The translations under genes and the position numbers were made by a program. The notes below the pieces were generated by a model, which was not told the origin of the DNA, ran no database searches, and saw only the letters and a program-made list of their open reading frames with translations. A stretch of DNA of 16,179 nt from Clostridiales bacterium (GTDB lineage Bacteria > Bacillota > Clostridia > Oscillospirales > QAMX01), in the NCBI GenBank assembly GCA_016303065.1, contig JAEDMJ010000041.1, positions 1 to 16,179 on the forward strand. The letters run 5' to 3'. Positions 6,960 to 15,000 of the stretch are shown here, piece by piece (the stretch's first letter is position 1; each line of letters begins with the position of its first letter).

Positions 6960-7053
6960 GACAAACGCCAAGTCCTTGTGCTAAAATATCGCTCAAAGCA
7001 TGACAGACTCTGCCTGACCGCGCCCGATAAAAGAGAACGGCAGGAAAGTTTGC

Positions 7054-7239
7054 TTATTCAGCAGCCTTTGCGACGACGGTACGTCCCTTGTAGTTGCCGC
7101 ATTCCGGGCACATTCTGTGCGGAAGTCTTGCGGCTCCGCACTCAGGGCATTTCACCAGACCGGGAAGGGTCATTTTCCAGTGGGCATTGCGGCGCTTGTC
7201 GCGTCTTGCCTTGGAAGTCTTTCTTTTCGGTTCGGCCAT
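7054..7239 (-). CDS. rpmF: 50S ribosomal protein L32
   Basis: The 61-residue basic protein MAEPKRKTSKARRDKRRNAHWK... is a standard L32. It has the zinc ribbon CPEC...CPEC (C31, C34, C44, C47), so it is the zinc-binding paralogue type. The ATG at 7239 has AGGAGG 8 nt upstream. A GTG three codons earlier lies too close to that site to be the start. The gene follows DUF177 by 44 bp, the widely conserved DUF177-rpmF pair. In many Firmicutes plsX comes next; here the DUF512 gene does. Confidence 0.98.
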   Translation of the reverse strand: MAEPKRKTSKARRDKRRNAHWKMTLPGLVKCPECGAARLPHRMCPECGNYKGRTVVAKAAE

Positions 7240-7283
7240 CTTGTACACCTCCTGACGGGATTGATCGATGTTTTGTCTGAATG

Positions 7284-7775
7284 TCAGAACAGATCCTTGA
7301 GTTTTTCAAGCTCGGGATTGATCCGCGGAGCGCAGCGGCAGGGTTCACGGTTGAGATCGGCGCCGCATCCGAAGCACACCCCTTTGCAGTCGGGAGTGCA
7401 GAGCGGACGGAGATCCATCGCCAGAGTAAGCGCTTCGTTCACCGTGTCATCGAGCTCAAGTTCTCCGTTTTCGCAAAGGATGAGCTCGTCCTCCTCTGCG
7501 TTCTCGGGGATGGAGTTCACGACCATAAGCCGGACGGGAACATCCATCGGAACGGAAATGCCCTTCCCGCAGCTTGCACACCGCGTTTGGGCGACAGCGC
7601 AAATGCTGAGTTCAAGCATGACAACGCCGGAGGAGCTGTCAACGGAGCCTTTCACGGAGACAGGATTCGGAAACGGCTTTACGCCGTAAAAATCGTACTC
7701 ACAGAAGTCTGCTTCGTACTCGATGGGTATCGACAATCTCTGACCGGAAAGAACGCTTCGGATATTGACCGTCAT
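7284..7775 (-). CDS. DUF177 (YceD-like) protein
   Basis: DUF177/YceD proteins are encoded next to rpmF across bacteria and are linked to 23S rRNA accumulation; the molecular mechanism is not known. The 163-residue product has an N-terminal beta-rich part and a first CxxC (C66, C69). The family signature LCTPDCKGVCFGCGADLN (125-142) contributes C126, C130, C134 and C137, followed by CRC (146-148). The cysteine pairs suggest metal binding. The ATG has GGAGG 8 nt upstream (7784-7788). It is the first gene of the operon, about 50 bp downstream of a consensus promoter. Confidence 0.95.
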   Translation of the reverse strand: MTVNIRSVLSGQRLSIPIEYEADFCEYDFYGVKPFPNPVSVKGSVDSSSGVVMLELSICAVAQTRCASCGKGISVPMDVPVRLMVVNSIPENAEEDELILCENGELELDDTVNEALTLAMDLRPLCTPDCKGVCFGCGADLNREPCRCAPRINPELEKLKDLF

Positions 7776-7823
7776 AAAATAGTCCTCCGACTAAAAAACG
7801 CCATTCAAAACTGCGCATCAGTT

Positions 7824-7852
7824 ATTATAGATTATAGGATTCGATTTGTCAA
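7824..7852 (-). promoter_or_regulatory. Consensus promoter of the DUF177-rpmF-DUF512-der-plsY operon
   Basis: On the minus strand TTGACA (7847-7852), a 17-bp spacer and TATAAT (7824-7829) match the consensus exactly. A second TATAAT occurs seven bases earlier but is badly spaced. The -35 lies 24 bp past the stop codon of the upstream DUF2508-like gene. The predicted leader is about 40 nt. Short gaps and the absence of terminators downstream suggest that all five genes share this promoter. Confidence 0.88.
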
Positions 7853-7876
7853 GCAAAATATTACACTTCACGCAAA

Positions 7877-8155
7877 TTATCTGCGTGGAATTGTGTACTT
7901 ACATGGGATTTGATCTTCACAGCTTTCCTTTGGAAGCAGCAAACGCAGTTCCGTAAGCGCCTGGCTCCGTTTTGCTTCGGCGGCGCCCATCTCATGTATT
8001 GCGGCCTCGGTCTCGAGCGGGGTTTGGGCAGAGTTGAATCTGTGACGCGCCGAAATAAGCGCTTCGCCCGCGTCCTCCCAAAGCTTGAGCGCTTCATACA
8101 GCTCGTCCTCGGGAGAGGCATCCGGCGTTCCGAGAAGCCAGTCTATGATCTTCAT
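7877..8155 (-). CDS. Small DUF2508-like protein
   Basis: The 92-residue product (MKIIDWLLGTPDASPEDELYEALKLW...) is mostly charged alpha-helix. The spacing of W26, the A-rich helix (28-36) and the AAIHEMGAAEAKRSQAL segment (51-67) resembles the short Firmicute family DUF2508, which has no known function. This match is by eye and moderate. No signal peptide or membrane segment is seen. The ATG has AAGGGGTG at a good distance. I could place no convincing promoter upstream. A shadow frame overlaps it, but only this one has both a ribosome binding site and family resemblance. Confidence 0.65.
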   Translation of the reverse strand: MKIIDWLLGTPDASPEDELYEALKLWEDAGEALISARHRFNSAQTPLETEAAIHEMGAAEAKRSQALTELRLLLPKESCEDQIPCKYTIPRR

Positions 8156-8295
8156 TTTTTCTTCACCCCTTTTATTGGTTTACGACGGATATATATGCCG
8201 TTAAACGGACGGAAATTCGGAAAAATATTCCTGAATAAACAAAGGCTTTTCGGCAGAATAATAATCCCGGACATTTAAGCTTTCGGGCTGATCTT

Positions 8296-8331
8296 CGGAC
8301 CGGCCGGAAGACGGATGTTCCGGTCGGTCCG
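8296..8331. other. Strong 14-bp hairpin
   Basis: 8296-8309 pairs with 8318-8331 around an 8-nt loop, with a single G-T pair in an otherwise perfect GC-rich stem. On the plus strand TGACGTTTT follows, a poor T tract. On the minus strand there is none. The terminator role is therefore doubtful and a structured RNA is equally possible. Confidence 0.5.
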
Positions 8332-8544
8332 TGACGTTTTGAAGCTGAAAGCGCTGTGAAAAGAAATAAAACGGGCTGTTTTTCAGGGAAACTCCGGGAG
8401 ATCTGCGCTAAAGCAGTGAAAATAGATCCCGCTTCTTTCCGAAAGAAAGACAGGGACGATGATTCGGAGTTGTTTCCGGATCGGAACGTACGGACACGGG
8501 CGCAAATGACGGAAATATACGTCTTTTTGCCCGGGACCGAAAGA

Positions 8545-8578
8545 AAAGCCCGCGAAAGCAAACGCTTTCGCGGGCTTT
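8545..8578. terminator. Bidirectional-looking hairpin terminator upstream of addB
   Basis: A perfect 15-bp stem, AAAGCCCGCGAAAGC with GCTTTCGCGGGCTTT, closes a 4-nt AAAC loop. The minus-strand tail continues TCTTTC after TTT and the plus-strand tail is CGCTGCTTT after TTT, so leftward termination looks slightly better. It lies 13 bp before the addB -35 box and may insulate that promoter. No gene that needs it is visible on either side. Confidence 0.65.
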
Positions 8579-8591
8579 CGCTGCTTTGGGA

Positions 8592-8621
8592 TTGACACGG
8601 AGAGAATGCCTGTGATATACT
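8592..8621 (+). promoter_or_regulatory. Promoter of addBA
   Basis: TTGACA (8592-8597), an 18-bp spacer and TATACT (8616-8621) are preceded by TGTGA, giving an extended -10 (TGATATACT). The predicted start near 8628 leaves an AT-rich leader of about 117 nt. Confidence 0.82.
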
Positions 8622-8689
8622 TTGAATGAGTTTAAGTATATTATTCTTTGTGTATTTATGCTGTAATATATGTAATTAAATATAGGAAG

Positions 8690-8724
8690 CCCCGCAGATT
8701 GGCTTTGGAAAAATCGGAACGGGG
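8690..8724 (+). other. Possible leader hairpin before the addB ribosome binding site
   Basis: CCCCG (8690-8694) can pair with CGGGG (8720-8724) and GATT (8697-8700) with AATC (8712-8715). The base of the stem ends about 5 nt before AAGGAGGT. Such a fold could modulate addB translation, but the pairing is interrupted by internal loops. Confidence 0.25.
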
Positions 8725-8744
8725 AAAGAAGGAGGTCTCAGGCA

Positions 8745-11700
8745 ATGCTGCGAATCGTGACCGGCCGCGCCGGAAGCGGAAAAACGGATCTTGTGCTCGG
8801 AGAAATTGCCGCGCACGCTGCAAACGGCGGAAACGGGATACTGCTGCTTGTTCCGGAACAGTATTCGTTCAACGCCGAACGTGAGCTTTGCCTGCGCGCG
8901 GGAAACGGAATATCTCTTTCTGCCGAAGTCATGACGTTTAAGGGGCTTGCGCGGCGCGTGTTCGCGGAGACCGGAGGGGCTCCTCCGAGGATCGACGACG
9001 GCGGACGTCTTCTTGCGATGTATGCCGCCCAGTGCCAGACGGAGGGACAGCTTCGGGTTTACGGCGGGCGGCGGAGCACGGACATGACTTCAAAGCTGCT
9101 CTCAGCCGTTACGGAATTTAAAAGCTACTGTGTGAAGCCGGCCGATCTGGCCGTTGCCGACGATGAGCGCGGCGGACTTGCAGACAAGCTGCACGATCTT
9201 TCACTTATATACGGCGCGTACGACGCTATTCTCGGCGGGGATCTCGGAGATCCTGCGGATGTTTTGGAGCGTCTTTACGAACGCCTCTGCGAAAGCGGAT
9301 ATCTTCGCGGAAGACGGATTTATATGGACGGTTTTGTCGGCTTTACGCCCGCAGAACTCAAAATAATCGGACGGGCCGCCGCAGACGCGCGGGAGCTGAC
9401 GGTGACGCTGTGCCTTGACGGAGAAGACGGCGGCCCGGAGGATGTTTTTGCTCACTGCCGGGCGACACTTGCAGAACTGCGCCGTGCCTGCGGAGGGACG
9501 GAAACGCGGATCGAACGCGCCGGGGACGGAAGCTGCCGGAGGTTTTCTGATCCGGAATCCCAGCTTTCTTTTCTTGAAAAGAACCTGTTTGAATATGCGT
9601 CTTCGGGGCGTTGCGATGAGCCGGACGGCTCGGTCAGAATGTTTTCGGCGGCTTCGCGGTATTCCGAATGCGAGTATGCGGCGGCGGAGATCAGGAAGCT
9701 TGTCGAAACGGAAGGTTACAGATACCGCGATATTGCCGTGGTCATACCTTCGTCCGGCTTTTCGGACGTTTTGTCGGTGTTTTCAAAATACGGTATTCCC
9801 TGCTTTGCGGACAGAACAGAAAGCATTGTCTCTAAGGCTCCGGTGAAAGCGGTCTGTTCGGCGGTTGACGCCGCGGTAAACGGTTTTCGCATGGAGGATT
9901 GTCTGAGGCTTGCGAAAACGGGGCTTGCGGGGCTGACGCCGGAGGAGGCGGACGAGCTCGAAGGCTATGTCAGAATGTGGAATATAAGTGGAAAGGCATG
10001 GGTGTCCGAGCCGGGGTTTACCATGCACCCCGGAGGCTACGGCGAGAAATTCAGCGAAGAGACGGAAGCCGAGCTTGCGGGTCTGAATGAAAAAAGGCGG
10101 CGCTTTGCGGCGCCGCTTGCCCGGCTTGCACAGGGGCTTAAAACCGGGGCGGCGAGAGATATGACCGCAGCGGTCTGTACATATATGGAAGAAACCGGAT
10201 TTGCGGACAATGTGGCGCAGCGCCGCGGAGAGCTTCGCAGAGCGGGAAATATCCGGGCTGCGGAGGAATATTCCCAGCTGGTCGAAATGATCTACGGCGC
10301 GCTGGAACAGTTCGTGTCGGTGATGGAGGACGAAAAGCTGAAACCGGAAGAGTATGCGCCGCTTCTGCGCGTGATGCTGTCTGGGTGCAGCGTTGGAACT
10401 ATCCCGACGACGCTGGACTGCGTGTCTGTGGGCGAGGCGGAACGGGCGCGTTTTTCGCATCCGAGGGCGCTGTTCATTCTCTGCGCTGTGGAAGGAAGTT
10501 TTCCGCCGGCGCCGGTGGAGGGAGGTCTGCTCACATCGGCGGACCGGAGAGAGCTTGCGGGAGACCGGAACATACGCCTTGCTCCGGACGATGTGGAGCA
10601 GGTGCGCCGAAGCCAGCTTACGGCGTACCGGACGGTTGCCGCTCCTTCGGACAGGCTTTTTGTGTCGTACCCGAGAAATGGCGCGGACGGAGCGCAGCTT
10701 TCTCCGTCATATGTCTGCACAAGGATCCGAAAGCTTCTGCCGGGACTTTCGGCGGAGACTGCGGACGAGCACAGGGCGGAATTCCGCACCTGGGCTCCGG
10801 TTCCGTGCGCGGAGCTTGGGGCGACGGTGAAAAGCGCTTCGGTGGTGTCCCCGCTTGCCTGGGCCGCTGCGGAAGTGTCGGCCGCCACGGAGCAGGGCAG
10901 AGCGCTTTTGGCCAGGGCGGAGTTTGCAAACTCCCTGAAAAGAGGCCCCATAAAGGACCCGGAGGTCGTCAGCGGACTTTACCGTGAGCGGCCGTCGGTC
11001 ACGGTTTCAAAGCTTGAAATGTTCAATACCTGCCGTTTTTCTTTTTTCGCAAGGTACGGTCTCGGCGTTGAATCCGAGAAAAAGGCCGAGCTGGAGCCCC
11101 AGATGATCGGAACTTTCGTCCACTATGTTCTGGAGCGCACGGCGAAAGACATTTCGTCGCGCCCGGGGGACCCCTGGGGAAGCGTCACGAAAGCTCTGGC
11201 ACGGGAGATCGCGGAAAAATATATTGAAGAGTATGTGCGGGAACAGATGGGCGGACTTTCTGACAAGCCCGCGCGGATACGCTGGCTTTTTGAACGGCTT
11301 TGCTCAAGAGTGTTTGTGATGACGGACAGTCTGGTGGAGGAGTTTTCGGTGAGCGATTTCAGGCCGGTCAGCTTTGAATACGACTTCCGCGGAAAAGTCT
11401 GCCGGATCGGAAATGCGGAGCTTCCGCTTTCGGGGCAGGCCGACAGAGTTGATATCTGGGAGAAAGACGGAGAGCGGTATATCCGCATTGCGGATTACAA
11501 GACGGGAGAGAAAAAGTTCAGTTACAGTGATATCTCCGCGGGACTGGGGATACAGCTTCTGCTCTATCTGTTCGTTCTCGAGGAAGAGGAAAATGCGGTC
11601 CCTGCCGGGGTGCTGTATGTTCCGTCTCTCAGAAAAGTGCAGAAGGTGGATTTGGGCGAAGAGGCCGATGCCTGCATGGGGAGGAGCGGAATTGTCCTCG

Positions 11701-12074
11701 GGGACGAAGAAGTCCTTCGCGCCATGGAGCGTCTTGAACCCGGGCAGCTGAAGGCCAGGTTTATCCCGGTCAGCTATTCAGCAAAGGACGGGACGGTAAA
11801 AAAAGAGTCGTCCGTTGCGACAAAAGAACAGTTTGAAACGATGAAGACGCACGTGGGCGGGGTGCTCGGGGACATGTACTCCGCGCTCAAAGCCGGAGAA
11901 ATGGAGTGCACGCCGTACATACGCTCGTCGGACAGCGCCTGCGACCGGTGCGAGTACAGGCAGATATGCCAGTTTGACCCCAACCGCAGAGGGGACAAAT
12001 ACAGAGTGCTTCCGAAGGTTAAGCGCGAGGAATTCTATGAAAGGATGGGCGGAGACAGTGGGCTGGACAAATGA
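8745..12074 (+). CDS. addB: ATP-dependent helicase/nuclease subunit B (AddB)
   Basis: AddB partners AddA in the enzyme that resects double-strand breaks and prepares 3' ends for RecA; in this family AddB scans for Chi. The 1109-residue product begins with a Walker A site, GRAGSGKT (7-14). Its C-terminal nuclease domain has DRVD (900-903) and DYKTG (917-921), followed by a GIQLLLYL helix. An iron-sulphur cluster is predicted from C763 (NTCRFSFF) with C1066, C1069 and C1075 (CDRCEYRQIC), the same CxxC-x5-C pattern as Bacillus AddB. The length is typical for Firmicutes. The ATG has AAGGAGGT 8 nt upstream. The end overlaps addA by 38 bp, which suggests coupled translation and balanced subunits. 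All visible catalytic residues are intact. Confidence 0.97.
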   Translation: MLRIVTGRAGSGKTDLVLGEIAAHAANGGNGILLLVPEQYSFNAERELCLRAGNGISLSAEVMTFKGLARRVFAETGGAPPRIDDGGRLLAMYAAQCQTEGQLRVYGGRRSTDMTSKLLSAVTEFKSYCVKPADLAVADDERGGLADKLHDLSLIYGAYDAILGGDLGDPADVLERLYERLCESGYLRGRRIYMDGFVGFTPAELKIIGRAAADARELTVTLCLDGEDGGPEDVFAHCRATLAELRRACGGTETRIERAGDGSCRRFSDPESQLSFLEKNLFEYASSGRCDEPDGSVRMFSAASRYSECEYAAAEIRKLVETEGYRYRDIAVVIPSSGFSDVLSVFSKYGIPCFADRTESIVSKAPVKAVCSAVDAAVNGFRMEDCLRLAKTGLAGLTPEEADELEGYVRMWNISGKAWVSEPGFTMHPGGYGEKFSEETEAELAGLNEKRRRFAAPLARLAQGLKTGAARDMTAAVCTYMEETGFADNVAQRRGELRRAGNIRAAEEYSQLVEMIYGALEQFVSVMEDEKLKPEEYAPLLRVMLSGCSVGTIPTTLDCVSVGEAERARFSHPRALFILCAVEGSFPPAPVEGGLLTSADRRELAGDRNIRLAPDDVEQVRRSQLTAYRTVAAPSDRLFVSYPRNGADGAQLSPSYVCTRIRKLLPGLSAETADEHRAEFRTWAPVPCAELGATVKSASVVSPLAWAAAEVSAATEQGRALLARAEFANSLKRGPIKDPEVVSGLYRERPSVTVSKLEMFNTCRFSFFARYGLGVESEKKAELEPQMIGTFVHYVLERTAKDISSRPGDPWGSVTKALAREIAEKYIEEYVREQMGGLSDKPARIRWLFERLCSRVFVMTDSLVEEFSVSDFRPVSFEYDFRGKVCRIGNAELPLSGQADRVDIWEKDGERYIRIADYKTGEKKFSYSDISAGLGIQLLLYLFVLEEEENAVPAGVLYVPSLRKVQKVDLGEEADACMGRSGIVLGDEEVLRAMERLEPGQLKARFIPVSYSAKDGTVKKESSVATKEQFETMKTHVGGVLGDMYSALKAGEMECTPYIRSSDSACDRCEYRQICQFDPNRRGDKYRVLPKVKREEFYERMGGDSGLDK

Positions 12075-15000
12075 ACAGTACACGGCGATCTATGCGAGGG
12101 ACCGCCGCCTTCTGGTTTCCGCCGCGGCGGGTTCCGGGAAAACGGCGGTGCTTGTGGCGCGCGTGCTTGCAAGAATAACGCGGGAAGAATCCCCGGACAG
12201 TCTGGACGATCTGGTGATCCTGACTTTTACGAACGCGGCGGCTTCAGAGATGCGCACGAGAATATCCGAGGCGATCGGCTCCGCCCTTGCGGCGGACCCG
12301 GGAAACCGCGCTCTGCGCGGGCAGTTCAACCGGGTGCAGACGGCGCGGATAATGACCATACACGCTTTCTGTGCAAAGCTGATACGGGAAAACTTTCATC
12401 TTCTCGGTATAAATCCGGAATTCCGCATAATAAGCGGGGAAGAGGAAGATGCAATGCGCCGGGAGACGCTTGGCGAGCTTCTGGAAAAGGAGTACTCCGC
12501 GGCGGAGCGGGGCGGAGATTTTTTGAAGCTTGCGGAGTGCGTCTCGGGCGCGCGGGATGACTCGGCTTTGGCGGAACTGATCCTGCGCATATCTGCGGTG
12601 CTCAGAAACGACTGCGATCCGGAGGGGCTTGCCGAAAGGCTCGCTCCGCGACAGGACGGTCTTGGCGACGCGGCGGACACCGTGTGGGGAAAGATCTGCA
12701 TCGGAGAGCTGAAGCGGGACGTCAGGCTTGCTGCGTACCTATATGACAGGTGCGAAAAGCTTGCCCTGGAAAACGGAATCGACGGAAACACGGCGGAAAT
12801 CATTTCCGGGGAGAGCGCAAACGTAAGACAGCTTCTCGGAGCGGAGGGCACATGGGAACAGCTTCGTTCCGCCCTTGAAAGCGCCTGCAATTTCGGACGG
12901 CTGACTTTTAGGAGGAACGTTCCGGAAGACGTGAAAGCGGAGCTGAAAAATCTCAGGGACACAGCCAAAAACCTTGTAAAAGACTGGAGCAAGGAAATTT
13001 TCTCCGTGCCGGGGGAAACGCTTGTTTCTGACGTGGCGGAAAACGCCCCCTGCGTCAGGGAGCTTTTGCGCCTTTCGGGGGAGTTTTCGGAGCTTTGGCA
13101 GGAAAAAAAGCTCGGCGCGGGAGTGCTTGGCTTTGATGACATGGAACACTATGCCCTGAAGCTTCTGTCGGTGAAAAAAGACGGCGTGCTGTCGCCTTCG
13201 GAAATGGCGCTTGAGTACGGATCAAAGATAAAAGAGATCATGGTCGACGAGTATCAGGATACGAACGCGATACAGGACGAGATATTCAAGTGCCTTGCCG
13301 CCGCCGGAGCGGAGCTTTTTGTCGTGGGCGACGTCAAACAGAGCATATACAGGTTCAGAAAGGCGGAGCCCAGAATCTTTCTTTCGCGCCGCCGCGCCGG
13401 TGCGGCCGTTGTGCCGTTTTCCGGATCCGAGGGCGAGACCCGGCTTGAGTCCGGGGACAGCACGGTGACGATGCGGAAAAATTTCAGGTCGCTGCCGTCG
13501 GTTACGGATTCTGTAAACGCCGTGTTCAGAAAGCTTATGACTGAAGAGTTTGGCGAGATGGGCTATCGCTCCGAGGACGAGCTTGTTTCATGCCGGACTG
13601 ACGGGAGCGGAGAGGACAATGGAACGGAATTTGACCTTCTCGCTTTCGGCGGCGCTTCGGACGCTTTCGGGGACGGGGACGAGGAAACCGCTCTGAGCGC
13701 AAGAGAGACGGAGGCCGGGTGGATCGCCGAAAGGATCGGCAAAATGCTGCTTTCCGGAAGGAAGGTGTTTGACAAGGAGACCGGAGGCTATCGGGAGATA
13801 CGTCCCGGCGACATAGCCGTGCTTACGCGTTCGGCAATGCGGAGGATACCCGTGATCGCCGAAGCGCTGACGTCGAGAGGTATCCCCGTAAGCACCGACG
13901 CCGGAGGAAACATATTCACGTCGGCGGAGGTGAACGCGGCGATGTCAATGTTTGCCGCCGTGGACAATCCCGGAAGGGAGATCGCCCTTGTGGGTTATCT
14001 CCGCTCTCCGCTTGAGGGATTTTCGGCGGACGATCTGGGCCGTGTGAGAATTGCCGGAAAGGGTCTGCCGTTTTACCGTGCGATGAAACAGTGCGCCGAA
14101 ACGGAAGGCGAAACGGCCGAAAGATGCCGCAGCGCGCTTGCGCGGCTTGAAAAAATGCGCCTTGCGGCTTCGGACGCGGACGTCGGCCGCGCGGTCGGAA
14201 TGCTGCTTGACATGAGCGGAGCCTTTGTCGTTTTCGGTTCAATGGAGGGCGGCGCCGCAAGAAGAGCCAATCTCACTTTGCTGACCGGTCTGGCGTCGTC
14301 TTTCGCCGAGCGCGGAGGACAGGATCTGGGCGGTTTTGTGCGGAGTCTTGAACGTGCAAAAGCGCGCGGAGACGAGTTTTCCGCTCCGAAAGTCGGGACG
14401 GAGGGCGTCAGGCTGATGACGATACACGCCTCGAAGGGGCTTGAGTTCCCCGTGGTTTTTCTTGCCAACACAATGGAAAGAATGAACACGGATTGGAAAA
14501 GGGCGAATGTTCTGGTCCACAGGGACTGCGGAGTTGGCATGATGCGGACTGAACCGGAGCGTTTTGTGAGGTATACGACGCTTTCGCGGGAGGCGGCGGC
14601 AGTGCTTCTGGACAAAGAACAGTACGCCGAAGAGCTCCGGCTTTTGTACGTCGCAATGACCAGAGCGCGGGAAAAGCTTGTTGTGACCGGCATATGCCAA
14701 AATCCGGGAAAGCTCAGAGCCGCCCTCAGAACGGACGGTTCACCGGATTGGATCGGCGCGGTGTGCCGGAAAAAAGCAAGTCTTGGCTGTTGGCTTCTTG
14801 CGGCCTGCGAGGCCGAAGACGGAACGGCCGTCCCCGTGAAAATTACCGAAGTGCCGGCGGAAATGCAGGAGCGCAAGGCAAAGCCCGAGTGCGTCCAGGA
14901 AAAGGGCGCTTCGGCAGCGGATCCGGAGATGAAGCGGGTGATTTCCGAAAGAGTGAGCTTTGTCTATCCATATGCCGGGGCGTCGGAGCTTCCGGCGAAA

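Larger units (their letters stand above)
8156..8591. other. Gene-free divergent region between the DUF2508-like gene and the addBA promoter
   Basis: No plausible coding frame or recognised RNA is seen on either strand. Frames of up to 129 codons lack ribosome binding sites and have random-looking composition, and one runs through a terminator-like hairpin into the addB -35 box. The region holds two strong hairpins (8296-8331 and 8545-8578) about 210 nt apart. It could contain an unrecognised small RNA or a decayed gene. Confidence 0.5.

Noticed and set aside
7861..8121. An 86-codon frame overlapping the DUF2508-like gene
   Set aside because: It is a shadow frame rich in Arg and Pro, without a ribosome binding site; its overlap partner has a proper start and a coherent helical pattern.
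8172..8595. Open frames of 129 codons (minus) and 79 codons (plus) in the addB upstream region
   Set aside because: There are no ribosome binding sites, the composition is random, and the plus frame runs through the 8545-8578 hairpin into the addB -35 box.
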